A DNA stretch of 27,605 nucleotides from assembly GCA_036897485.1 (NCBI GenBank), contig JAYMTF010000979.1:1-27605 (forward strand), given 5' to 3'. This stretch comes from Pelargonium nanum (taxonomy: Eukaryota; Streptophyta; Magnoliopsida; Geraniales; Geraniaceae). Below are positions 10,359 through 20,700 of this stretch, piece by piece; the first letter of the stretch is position 1; the number at the start of each line of letters is the position of its first letter. The notes beneath the pieces are model-generated. The model had not been told where the DNA came from. It saw only the letters and a list, made by a program, of their open reading frames with translations, and searched no databases. The position numbers were made by a program, and so were the translations under genes.

Positions 10359-11734
10359 GCCAGTACCTCAAGGAGAAGGGCTCCTTCGGAGATCTCAGCC
10401 TTGGCATGACCTGCAACACCCAACCAACACCGGCCGGTATGTGCTATTTTCCGATCTGGGGGCATTTTCGTTTTTGCCTCTGTTTGGCTTCCGGTAAAAC
10501 GAGGGAAATAAAATTCCGCGTATCCTCTGTTCATTTCAGAACAAGGAAGCAGTGTATTGCAATTAAAAGTTGCTTAACATCAAAGAAACTGAAAGGAATT
10601 TGATTTTGTATATATTTTTTTCAAATAAATTGAACGGTAGAGTCTTGAGATCCACGAAAAATCTCATTAGTATAAATCGGTAGTAGAACCTGTCAAGAAA
10701 CGTATAGTCTTGATTTGCTTTTGAATATGTATATTTCAAAATTGGAATATATGCCAATTGTCTGTTTTAAAATAATTATTTGGGTGTTGCATAGTCTTAA
10801 GAAAAGAGATCTGACGTTCATTTTATGTATGTAATCTTGATTCGCAGTGACACAGGAATTGTCTCGTCCGGCAGCGATTGTGGCCACCACCATGAATCTG
10901 TTTCCTCAACAATCTGGTTTCGTATCTCCTCGATCCAAAGAAGATGTTCCAAAATTGGCTGATTCAAGGTGAATTCTCAATCTCCATAATAGTTTTGATG
11001 CGTTTCTTGATTTCATAATTGTAATATATGTGGATCTTTGTTTGGGATGTTTAATTGATCTTGTTGTTTATATAGGGTAAACAAAGCTGCCAAATCGGAG
11101 CCTCAAATTGCACAAATGACCATATTCTATGGTGGCAAGGTGATGGTTTTCAATGATCTTCCAGCTGAGCAGGCCAAGGAGGTGATGCTATTTGCTAGAA
11201 ATGGAAGCTCCCATAGCCAAACCAAGCTTCTCCCTTTAACCCAGATTGTGCCAAATCAGGCGGATGTTCAACGACCCCCTCAGGCTGTTGTCTCCGGTAA
11301 TTTCCTTATATATAGTAGGTTTTGCTGTTAGAGAAGTAATGTTTTGTTTGAGGATCCATGCTTAATATAGTTTCCTTCACTTATATTGCTTATATTTCGT
11401 AGGTTTTGTTGTTATAGAATGAATGATTTGTTTGAGGCTATATGCTTAATATAGTTTCTTTCACTTATATTGCAGATTTACCGATTGCGAGAAGAGCTTC
11501 ACTTCATAGATTCTTGGAGAAGAGGAAAGACAGGTAAGCATTTATATGGAGAAGAGAGTGTTTTGTTGTTGTTGTTGTTGTTTGTGTTGTGAAGATAATT
11601 GATTAATTTTTGTGTTAATTGTTTACAGGGTTTCTGCGAAACCATACCAAATAAACAGTCCAGATTTGTCATCTCCTTCTCCTCCAAAGGCAGCTGAGAG
11701 CAAGCCATGGCTGGGCTTTGCGGGTCAACGCTAG
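10295..11734 (+). CDS. JAZ: JAZ (TIFY) jasmonate-ZIM-domain repressor (five exons)
   Basis: Exons are 10295-10436, 10848-10968, 11076-11296, 11476-11533 and 11629-11734, with GT-AG borders and correct phase, giving 215 aa. The N-terminal [20 protein letters not shown] (14-33) matches the cryptic MYC-interaction domain of the JAZ1/2/10 group. The ZIM/TIFY domain starts at [11 protein letters not shown] (103-113) and binds NINJA and other JAZ proteins. The Jas motif (from D162) contains the LPIARR degron (163-168), [10 protein letters not shown] and the terminal PY, which bind COI1 with JA-Ile and MYC2-type factors. JAZ proteins repress MYC transcription factors in the nucleus and are destroyed by SCF-COI1 when jasmonoyl-isoleucine rises. 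The C-terminal SKPWLGF resembles JAZ1-type tails. The Jas motif is split by the conserved Jas intron (11534-11628). The length, motif order and intron position all fit a JAZ1/2-like gene. Confidence 0.96.
11315..11473 (+). repeat. Tandem duplication (2 x 75 bp) at the 3' end of JAZ intron 3
   Basis: Positions 11315-11389 and 11399-11473 are direct copies matching at about 66 of 75 bases and spaced 84 bp apart. The second copy ends directly at the used acceptor (TTGCAG). The first ends TTGCTT, so the duplicated acceptor lacks its AG. The duplication therefore covers the branch-point and pyrimidine-tract region. Confidence 0.85.
11563..11582. repeat. (TTG)n microsatellite in the JAZ Jas intron
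   Basis: A run of about six TTG units lies in the 95-bp Jas intron, between the donor and the acceptor. It is likely to be length-polymorphic and adds U-rich sequence to the intron. Confidence 0.85.
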
Positions 11735-12314
11735 CTTCCAATGCTGATTTTTCTATTTTTCTCATACCATTAGTTTTGTGTAATTAAATTGAAATTGTAA
11801 GATTCCAATTATATAATCAAAATATTTATTTGAAATCAAATTTTATCTGAGTTGATACATGATTTTGGATCTTGATTCATTCAAATGAAAGTGCTCTGTG
11901 TATAAGTTTTGTATTTAGAGGAAACAAATTAACATGACTACAAATATAAGACCATTACTAATTCAAAAATTGGGTTTAAGAGAGTTGGGTAAATTATACA
12001 ACTTATAAAAGTGGAGCACATCATTGTAGAAAGCTTCAATTAGAGCTCCCTGACCTTATAATTGCTCATTAGGAACAGCATTATTGCTTATAAAAAAAAA
12101 ACAGCATTATTCATATTTCAATACTAAACTAAAATGTGTTTATTTGTTTATAATAATAATTATTATTAAATGACGTGTTGGTTAGGTGAGATGATAAAAT
12201 TGGAGATGAGAACAAGGAATCATTGTCAAAGCTGGTGGCATCTTGGATTTTCCTAAATATCATGTGATTTGTGACATGTGAAATGTGAAATAGAAATAGT
12301 GTGGTGTGTGTTTC

Positions 12315-12338
12315 AAAAAAAAAAAAAAAAAAAAAAAA
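12315..12338. repeat. Poly(A) tract of 24
   Basis: A perfect run of 24 A on the plus strand. It could mark the tail of an old retrocopy or SINE, but no body or target duplication was recognised upstream. Confidence 0.8.
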
Positions 12339-13258
12339 TTGGCATGGAACCACCACTGCCACAAGACAACTAAACTAACTCCACCATATGTTTTAAAATG
12401 AGTCTTATTTTTATTGCTTATTATAAAAAAAATATTTAAGCATGAATTTTTAGAACTTTGTTTTAACATACCAAACATACATTTATACATAAAAATAAAT
12501 AAATAAATAAAAACAATGCTAGGTTAGAATCAAAGAAGACGCATTAGGTCTCTCATAGGGGCAAAATTATAGGGCAATGAGAAAAATACTTTAAATCAAT
12601 GGACATATAAAAAAATTAAATATTTAGTGAGGTAAAATTTGAAAAATAGTAGGAATAAAAATGAAAATCAATAAAAAAATATGGTAAATTTTCAAGAAAA
12701 AAATTTAGTTGGAGTAACTGCTCTCAGCCTCTCACACCCCCTCTTTCTAGATCCGTCCCATCCCACAAACATTTTTTTCGCAAATATACCAAATATGTTC
12801 TAAATTTTTTGTATTTATCCATATTTTTCATTAAACTATAGTTTAGCTCCTATAATAATTATAATTTTTGTCCTAATAATTTGAAGAAAATATAATCCGT
12901 ATATCTTGCCTCCACAAAAGAATAACTCTAGATCCACCAAAAAAGAAGAGTAGTAAAACCATACAATTTTGATAATTGGAGTGGCCGACATGTTCTTAGG
13001 TGAAGTCAATAAGTAAGAAAGATTATATTTTCTTGGGATAGCAATAATTCAATCTAATAATAATATTATTATGTCACGTTGTTCACCTTAGAACCTTTCT
13101 TCATATTTAATAGAATATAATCATATTCATTTATTTATGGTATTGGATTTGGTGGGCAAAGAAATGGTTTGGTATAATAAACCACAAAAAGAAAGGAATC
13201 GTATTCTGTTTAACGTTATTAACTTTAACGAGAAGGCAAAGGCAATTAATAGGCATCA

Positions 13259-13276
13259 ATATATATATATATATAT
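13259..13276. repeat. (AT)9 microsatellite
   Basis: Nine AT dinucleotides in intergenic DNA. Confidence 0.85.
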
Positions 13277-14008
13277 GTCCATGTGTGTGAATTGTGTATT
13301 TTAATAGAGATCACATGTAGTGTCTTGATATGCTCACTTTATTTGACCCATCCATCTTTAAATATATACTTTTGCTTTGTTTCATTTCATCACGCGTTTG
13401 CTTCTTTTCTTTACTATACCATTTTTTTAAGACCAAATACTATACAAATGTGTGGGTGGGTGGTTGGGTGAGGTGGTGGGATCCACTTCTACCCAAATTG
13501 CCCCCATGCTTTTGTGTTTATTATTTTTAGTGATAATTTGGGTTTCTTGGAGGACAAAGGAGAAATAGAGTTAACCGGCCTGCTTGCAGATAGACACCTA
13601 CAACGGCTTACACGCATGAAAGATACATACCTACATATGAAGGGGAGTGTCGATTTAAAAACTTTGATTGTGTACATATCGAGTTCACGATAAAAAATAA
13701 TGTAAGACTCGCACATTAAGGGAATGTTATATAAAATAAAAGGTTATAGTGTTATTTTCATATTTTGTATTTGCTAAGTCCTAAGTGGATATTTATGTGA
13801 AAAATGTTAGCGCTTACAAAATGTATAATCAATATAACTATTGGAAGGCCCATCAAAAAGGTGCTGTAAGGTTTGAAGTGGGCTTGCTTGAAAGCATTCC
13901 TCATTAAGGCCCAATCCTAAATATAAATGGTGGATCTATTTGTTGGGCTTCATGTCCTGACCAGACTGTATCATCATAATCCTCTATAGATCGACACCTT
14001 TTATTTTA

Positions 14009-15247
14009 GGGGTAATTGCAAATGCACCCTATTAACTTTAGCCATAATGCACATGTATACCTACAACTATTTTGCTAAACAAATACACCCCATAAACTTT
14101 GGCTGAGCTGATTCTGTTATAACACTGTTATCTAATCATTAAAATGACTAAAAGACCCTCCTTCTTCTACCTTTAAACCCTAAAATTTGTTACTCTCTGC
14201 CATGGCCATGGCTGTCCAACAGACTAATCTTCTCCTCTTCGATCATCTCTGCCCATGGCGCGCCGGAGTTCGTCCATCACGAGAACAAGATCTTACATAT
14301 GGAAGTGGCCTGAATCGAGCACGGAAGCAGCGTCTCCAGCGGCGATCTCCGGCGAATGCCACCAGTATCGGTGGAGATTTGGTCTGAACCACAAGCTCGT
14401 CCAGCTCTGTCTCCAGCTCCGGCAGCGCGCCTCACCTCTAGCATGCAACCACCGCCGAGACGCATCCACCGGAAGCAACAAAAACAACGACCAGAGCGAG
14501 ATCTGGTGCGATTTCGACACGAAGCCACTGTCCTTGATCTCATCTGCATCCGACCGGCCATGGCTCCCTCATCTTTGTCGATGGAGATCTGGTTCACATG
14601 GCCATGGCAGTTGAGATATTCTTCTACTTCGTCGATGCAGCCGATCGACCAACACCTCTTCATCTTCAACGAACCAGTTTGATTTTGGGATAAGGCTTTG
14701 AGAATTTTCAGTTTCGATTTTAGTTAATGAAAATTGTGTAATTATTTGGACTTTGGTTTTGAAAATTTTCATTAATATTGGATGGTTTTGATTCAATCAA
14801 GTTTAATTTTGTTCTTGGATATTAGGTTTATTCATGCTAAAATGAGTTTTTGAGAATTTGTTCTACATTTGGATTTGGATTTATGAATTTGGTCTTGATT
14901 TTTGGATTGTCAATAAAGAAATTTATTTGAGTTAGTTAACTATATCTTGATAATTTGTTTGAATATTTACAATTGAACAAGATGAAGAACATGAAGAATA
15001 AAATGAAAGATGAAGAACATGAACTAAATGAAGTTAATTAAAAAATATTACATGCAAGGGTATAATGGTCATTGTAAAAAATTCTGGTCATGTGCCGAGC
15101 ACATGAGGAGAGATTGCAATTTTCAGTTAAGTTTAACTGATGGAATGAGTTGAAAAATGTTTATAGGGGTCATCTGTTTGGTAAAAAACTTCTAGGCATA
15201 CATGTGAAAATAGTTCAAAGTTTATGAGGGTCATTTGCAATTACCCC
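14009..15247. mobile_element. Non-autonomous Mutator-like element (MULE), 1,239 bp
   Basis: The left end starts GGGGTAATTGCAAATG and the right end is its exact inverse (CATTTGCAATTACCCC). Similarity continues inward for at least 100 bp with substitutions and small indels: CACATGTATACCT pairs with CACATGTATGCCT, and CCCCATAAACTTT pairs with CCCCTATAAACAT. The flanking 9-bp duplication is perfect. No transposase is encoded. The core (about 14200-14680) is GC-rich with several overlapping ORFs of 66-130 codons on both strands, unlike the AT-rich ends. This layout fits a Pack-MULE-like element carrying a host-derived fragment, but I could not recognise the source gene. Identical target duplications and diverged arms suggest the insertion is younger than the family's arm divergence. 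Confidence 0.85.
14200..14680. other. GC-rich cargo inside the MULE
   Basis: This block stands out from its AT-rich surroundings and contains open frames on both strands, including a 119-codon and a 108-codon plus-strand frame and a 130-codon minus-strand frame. None shows a recognisable domain. The cluster of ATGs in CCATGG context near 14200-14255, after a CT-rich leader-like stretch, resembles the 5' end of a plant gene, as is common for Pack-MULE captures. Coding function is not supported. Confidence 0.4.
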
Positions 15248-15656
15248 TTTATTTTATTCCATCAGGACAATGCAATATGCAAGAAAATTACCGAGTTCTA
15301 ATTGAGAGAATTAATCTAGATTTAGCCAAACAAGGTATGTGTGCGATTTTGTCAAATAAAGGAAATAAACTAACTAAAGGTGTATATGAGAAAATACTCG
15401 TCGAATGAGGATTAGTCTGAGTGTGGTAGAACGGCTTGAAGGTGTCAATCGCGAGTTAGCGGACCCGCTCAGAAATCTCATAGACAAAAAAATAAAAAAT
15501 ACTTGCAAAGAGGAGAAATGAGAGTTGGGACATTGGGTTTAAAGTATGATGTGAAAATGCCCAAAACAAAAGCAAGTATGCAATTTATCACAAATATGTG
15601 AAGCAATAGAATGATCCAAACCTATACATGGTCATTACGGTGGTGGTGGATGTGAG

Positions 15657-15959
15657 TTGTGGTGTGGCCGGGTGGGCCCGATATGTGCTGAGGTGTCGAC
15701 GACGAAGGCGAAGATGGAGTGGTTGATGGCTATGGGTTGGGAAAGGGCGATGTTGGAATTTGATGAGAAGGGATTGGTGCGGGATGTAAAAGATTTCGGT
15801 TCAAACATCTTTTTTAGTCCGACGGGATCCATTTTAGATTACATTATTGTTCTTACGTGTAGGTTTGTTAGCAAAAATGTTTGTTTTGTTAGGCGCTCTA
15901 TAGAATTGTCTATGCTAGCGGCCATATTTAGAGTATTCATGTTATTTCGAACTCAATAG
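15657..15959 (+). pseudogene. Decayed RNase H-like (RVT_3) fragment, probably LINE-derived
   Basis: This 100-codon frame carries the pattern of a plant RNase H domain of the RVT_3 type. The segment AKMEWLMAMGWERAMLEFD resembles the helix and strand bearing a catalytic Asp. GSILDYIIVLTCRFVSKNVC followed by FVRRSIELSMLAAIF resembles the C-terminal helix region, where intact copies usually have an Arg-x-x-Asn-x-x-Ala-(His/Asp) pattern. That pattern is lost here. Such domains lie at the end of plant L1-type LINE polyproteins and in stand-alone relatives. No reverse transcriptase domain was found upstream, so this is a 5'-truncated or isolated remnant. The ATG is arbitrary. Confidence 0.5.
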
Positions 15960-16299
15960 CGAGTTTGTTATTTGTTGATTCTTAAAATTAAAAACGTAAG
16001 GTGCCAAAGTGAAAGTGACAGTGTTCTCTTCCTATTTTTCGACAAATTTATAATTGAAAGACAATTGTTCATGCATTGACATGATAATTAGAGTTGTCCA
16101 AATCTAAACCGATCTGATGACCCGATCCGATTTGTATCGTTTCAATCATCCTTTTTTGTCCACCGATCTAGTCCAGGTCTGACCCTGGTGCAAGAGATAA
16201 TGGATAGAATGGAGGAGAGAGGAGCTTAAGTTCAAAGACTCTTCACCATCATTGATTTGCACTATTTTTATGCTAAAGCTTCTAACTTTTTCTTTAGTT

Positions 16300-16960
16300 T
16301 TTCAGACTAAAACCACCCCTCGAGCCCTCGATTAGGTAAAAATTGTTACCCGAACCTACCCGAGATTAGGTTAGGATTGTTACCATGTATAGGTTCAATG
16401 TCATTTTTGTATTCAATGTTTACGTGTATATATACCATCTAATGAAAATGGTGTTTTATGCTTCTCAATCCCAATTAATATTGTTTCCACTTATATGGTA
16501 TCAGAGTAATATACAAAAAGTTAGTAAGACCCGCGTTACTAATTTCCTTTTTTGACACAATTGCTTCAACATGCTCCCGCTATGATTTTGAGTACTCAAA
16601 GGAGCCCTTGCTATTATGTTTTTCGAGAGCAATACAGATCCATTTTTTTCTTCTACTACCCACAACTACCTCCTTCAACGACAATCAATGATCAGTAACA
16701 AATCTCTAATAGTGTTGAACCTATCTAATGTAAAGAATGGTTTATGCTTCTCAATCACAATTAATATTATTTCCACTTATAGCACGTCACAATTACTCCA
16801 CATACTAACCCTAAACGTACAACCTAGAAATCTAATAATTCATCGTCTGTTGATTTAGATTTCAAATCTCACTTTGATCTCAAAACTAAGACCACCCTTC
16901 GAGCCGCCGCTCCCCCTCTTGTTGTCGACCACGTTTTCAACCCTCTAGTCTCAAAAGACC
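16300..16960 (+). mobile_element. Broken Ty1/copia LTR-retrotransposon remnant
   Basis: TGGTATCAGAG (16496-16506) is the classic copia primer-binding site complementary to initiator Met-tRNA, placed just after an AT-rich, LTR-like stretch. A short open stretch after it may be the start of a gag region. A segment next to the binding site (about 16437-16497) recurs at about 16722-16784, and a second short segment (around 16305) recurs near 16883. The remnant is therefore rearranged. It looks old and broken; no protease, integrase or reverse transcriptase region was seen. Its outer limits are approximate. Confidence 0.5.
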
Positions 16961-17102
16961 ATGAAAATATTTTTAAAATATTAAATCTTATTCATCATCG
17001 ACACTAACGGAGGTGAAACGCCCTACGCAGACCATCGACGTATGAGAAGACAGATTCGTAGCAGGGTAAGAAGCAAAATAAAGACTTGAAATATGTAGTG
17101 TA

Positions 17103-17116
17103 GAGAGAGAGAGAGG
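17103..17116. repeat. (GA)n microsatellite
   Basis: A short run of GA dinucleotides in intergenic DNA. Confidence 0.7.
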
Positions 17117-17614
17117 AAAAGAATTATGAAATATTTATTTCATTTTGATGCTATGGTTGTCAACAAGAGGAATAGGCCAAACAAGCTTTCTTTCTTTGAA
17201 GTTACGTGTCATGGAGCGAAAGAACGTATAGGAGCATACTGCATATGAAAACTGCTTGTAAGGCGCTTACGCTTAAAGAAGACCTATTCTTTCGGGACGT
17301 GACATATGACTGGGTCAGTCCCGTATGTGAGCTAATTTTCTAAATCAAAACACAACTTTCCATTTTTTTAATCTTTCAATCGGGTCATTGGGTCAGACCC
17401 GGACAGAGTCAAACCCAATGAACAACCCTATAAATAAAGAGATTGACAAGAAAAATAAAAATAATACATTACATATAAAAATTAGGGTTGTTTATGATAC
17501 AAAATTATACAAGTTCTACAAGTGAGGAATAAAATACAGAGTTGTCATAATATAATAATAATCTAAAAAGTAGCAGAGAATAAAAAAATAGTAAAAAGGA
17601 AAAGGCTTTTACAG

Positions 17615-17622
17615 TATAAAAA
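17615..17622 (+). promoter_or_regulatory. Candidate TATA box of UBP1
   Basis: TATAAAAA lies 147 bp upstream of the UBP1 ATG and is followed by a pyrimidine-rich leader containing GGTTTCTTCTTACCCTAG, common in 5' UTRs of plant housekeeping genes. It merges into a TAAAAA repeat, so the exact box is uncertain. Confidence 0.4.
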
Positions 17623-17646
17623 TAAAAATAAAAATAAAAATAAAAA
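17617..17646. repeat. (TAAAAA)5 microsatellite in the UBP1 promoter
   Basis: Five perfect TAAAAA units directly follow the TATA-like sequence. Length changes here would alter spacing between the TATA box and the start site. Confidence 0.85.
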
Positions 17647-17761
17647 GAGGAGACAAGGTCTTTTATCTGTCCTATTACTCAAACCAGAGTCTCGCTCTTT
17701 CTTCTACACTGAGCCCTCTCTTTCGAGGGTTTCTTCTTACCCTAGATTCTTCCATTGAAGA

Positions 17762-20700
17762 ATGCAACCACAGCACAGGCTTAAACAACAGGCCATCATG
17801 CAGCAGCAATCTCTCTACCATCCCGGTCTACTTGCCGCTCCTCAGGTTTCTTTTCGAGCCTCTTTTTCTCTCTATGCGATTTTGGCTTTTCTTCAACCTC
17901 CTCTCCTGTGGAGCTAATCAATTGAGTGTTTTCTGATGAAATGTTTGTGCAATTCTGTGAAGTTCGATAATTTTTCAAGTAAACAAAGCAGAGAATTTGG
18001 ATGCTCAATTTTCTGTAGTCGGTGTTCGTGTTTGTTCACTGATTTAATGATTATTATTATTATTATTTTGTTGCATGATTGTGTTTTAAAGTAGAGTTTA
18101 TTTGAGTTAACTTTTTGTTGGTAAAAGTTTGTCTCTTTCTACTTGGCTTTCTAACCTTTTTGGTCTGTTCTTCACTTCTACATTCCATTTTTGTGCTCAA
18201 AACTTTCTGCTTTGCTAGTATTAGTGCCTGTTGGAAAAAAATCCGAGTGAAGATAATCAGGGACTTCTCTTTCTCTATTGATGTAAGATTGGGTAATTAT
18301 AAGTTTTATGATTTCTGAGTGGTTATATAGGATGCCATGTGAAGTTGCTAGGGAATTGTTGTTTTATTGATTATCAGTGTCTTAGCTAACTCTATTTGGT
18401 AGAAGGTTGGTTTGAAGCTTAGGTTGTCAAATGACTTCTATCCTGAAACATATTCCTCAAATGAATATGATTGAAGAGGCCCGGGGTGTGTGGGTATTTG
18501 CTTTTAGGGGTTTCTCTTTTTTCTTCCTCTCTCTTTTTGTTTCTTGTTTTTTTACATTTTTATTTTGCAGATAGAGCCTATCTTGAGTGGAAATCTGCCT
18601 CCTGGGTTTGATTCAAGTTCATGCCGCAGTGTGTGAGTGTTGAATAGACATTTTTCTTTTCTTTCTTCTATTTTTTTGTTTTCTTTTTATGAGTCTGCAC
18701 TTTGTAGTATTGTCCATTCCATTTCCCTCTTGCTCAGCTAATTCATCTCAGCGATAGCCTCCTTTTTACATCTTCAGAGGAAGGACTTCATTTTTAAATT
18801 CTTAGTTTTATTCTGTTACCTGATGTATGTGTGTATACAGTACTGTAGTATATTTATATAATTTTCATCTGGGTGGATTTCTATTTTCATTTCAACATAT
18901 ATTTGTGTGTTAGTGAATTGTGATGAGCATATGTTTTTATGAGAAAATGCAGGTATGTTGGAAATATTCACCCACAAGTCACAGAACCCCTTCTTCAAGA
19001 GGTTTTCTCGAGTACTGGTCCACTTGAAGGATGCAAGCTTATCAGAAAAGAGAAGGTGTAGTTTCATTGTACCGATTTTCTTCTAAAAAGTTTCAATTAT
19101 ATTTTCACCTGTAGGTTGTTCAATGACCAAAAATTTGCATTCTTGGTGCTGTATGACATTCCAGTTGATCATTAATGTATTGGAAATGATTGGGCTGCAT
19201 GACTTATTTCAGCACACAATTTTTAATAGTTCCTTTGTCTGATTTTCCATTGTGACTTAAATTTGGGTTCTTTTCCATTTGCTCGGCTAATGACTGACGT
19301 GTTCAGCATATTCATTTGTTATTTTTGTAGTCATCCTATGGTTTTGTGGACTACTTTGATCGCAGATGTGCTGCACTTGCTATTGTTTCTCTTAATGGAA
19401 GACACCTGTAAGTAGAGCTGTAGAAAATATAACAGTTTAATGGTTTGTTTTTCGTTTTTCGATGCCTTAAAATATTGTTTGCAGGTTTGGGCAGCCTATC
19501 AAAGTTAATTGGGCTTATGCAAGTAGCCAAAGGGAGGATACATCAGGTACATACGCAATTAGAGATGAATATATTTTTACACGAGGTTCATTGATTGGTA
19601 TTGTTATGCCTGTTATTTTGGAAGCTCATGTGTAATTCACTTTGGCATGCAGGCCATTTCAATATTTTTGTCGGTGATCTTAGCCCTGAGGTCACTGATG
19701 CTACATTGTTTGCGTGCTTCTCTGTTTTCACTAGTTGTTCGTAAGTCCTACTTCCCGTTTCTTCAATTTCTTTTCGTTTCACTAATGACTACTTGACTGT
19801 TTGTATTATGGCCATATTGACATTGGAAGTATTTATGTTTCTACTACATATTTGTAGAATACATGATACATACCTTGGCTATTACTTTATCTTTGTACTG
19901 GCTGCAGAGATGCAAGGGTTATGTGGGATCAGAAAACTGGGCGTTCAAGGGGATTTGGTTTTGTTTCTTTTCGTAATCAGCAGGTACTGAAATCATTTTT
20001 AAGCTACTTACTTTTGTTATATTATCCTTTTTTTGGTCATTATGTCCTGATAATGTCATTTGTTTCATTGGCCAGGAAGCCCAGAATGCAATAAATGACT
20101 TAAATGGTATGGGACACTGCTTTCTTGTAGATTCCTTGTGATTTAATCCGCTTTGAACGTGTACTAGTATATAAAAATTGATGTACCGATAAAACTTATA
20201 AATGTTTTGGGATCTATTTTCTTAGTTTTGATACTGGTATTTAATGTATTATATTTTACAGAGTCAAAGCATATTATCTTTCTATTTGATGATTATTCTA
20301 AATTGTTTACCAAAAATGGCAGTGGCAGATATGGAGGAATGTGGGTAAGAAACATAAATGAGTTTAATAAACATATATGTGAAGTACGAATCAATTTGAA
20401 GCTGAAAAGAAACATTAACGAACCCTCCTTTTTTGTCCCAAACTTCCAATGCTGGCATTGATCTTCAGTTATCTATTCTTTAGTCTTTACTGTGGAGGTT
20501 TCCAGTTTCTCTCTTAAGAGTGAATATATCTTCATTCAAATTACCAGTTTTTTTTGCTTCTGTTCAAGTTTTTATTAGATTTCTACTTTTAGGAAACCTT
20601 GCAAACTTTTCTTAATTTATTTTTATAGGAAAATGGCTGGGGAGCAGACAAATTCGGTGCAACTGGGCTGCAAAAGGGGCCACTTCTAATGATGACAAGC

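Larger units (their letters stand above)
11735..14008. other. Intergenic AT-rich region downstream of JAZ
   Basis: This stretch begins with the JAZ 3' UTR and continues as AT-rich DNA with no believable gene. It contains a run of 24 A at 12315-12338, an (AAAT)n tract near 12492-12513 and an (AT)9 tract at 13259-13276. The part near 13850-13950 has several GGCCCA/TGGGCT motifs, which can be promoter elements in plants, but no gene starts next to them. Confidence 0.6.
14000..15256. repeat. 9-bp target site duplication around the MULE
   Basis: TTTATTTTA occurs at 14000-14008 directly before the left terminal repeat and again at 15248-15256 directly after the right one. A perfect 9-bp duplication is the normal signature of Mutator-like transposition. 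Confidence 0.85.
15248..17761. other. Intergenic region with retroelement debris and UBP1 promoter
   Basis: From 15248 to about 15640 there is no recognisable gene. A LINE-type RNase H fragment and a copia remnant follow, listed separately. Between about 17170 and 17340 is a less AT-rich stretch with no ORF that I could not identify. From about 17580 the sequence becomes the UBP1 promoter and a CT-rich leader. Confidence 0.55.

Noticed and set aside
12180-12338. Sequence ending in A24, considered as a SINE or retrocopy
   Set aside because: No pol III boxes, gene similarity or target duplication were visible, and simple A-runs are common in this AT-rich DNA.
17170-17340. Less AT-rich stretch that looked somewhat organelle-like
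   Set aside because: I could not match it to any organellar gene from memory, and it has no ORF or RNA structure that I recognise. A search against plastid and mitochondrial genomes would decide.
16089-17430. Pair of hAT-like ends (TAGAGTTGTCC and inverse of TAGGGTTGTTC) enclosing the copia remnant
   Set aside because: The ends share only partial similarity and the 8-bp flanks (ATGATAAT and TAAATAAA) do not match, so a hAT insertion is not supported.
20207-20461. 84-codon ORF in UBP1 intron 8, considered as a cassette exon
   Set aside because: It has no similarity to UBP1, and the flanking exons join in phase without it to give the conserved [13 protein letters not shown] sequence.
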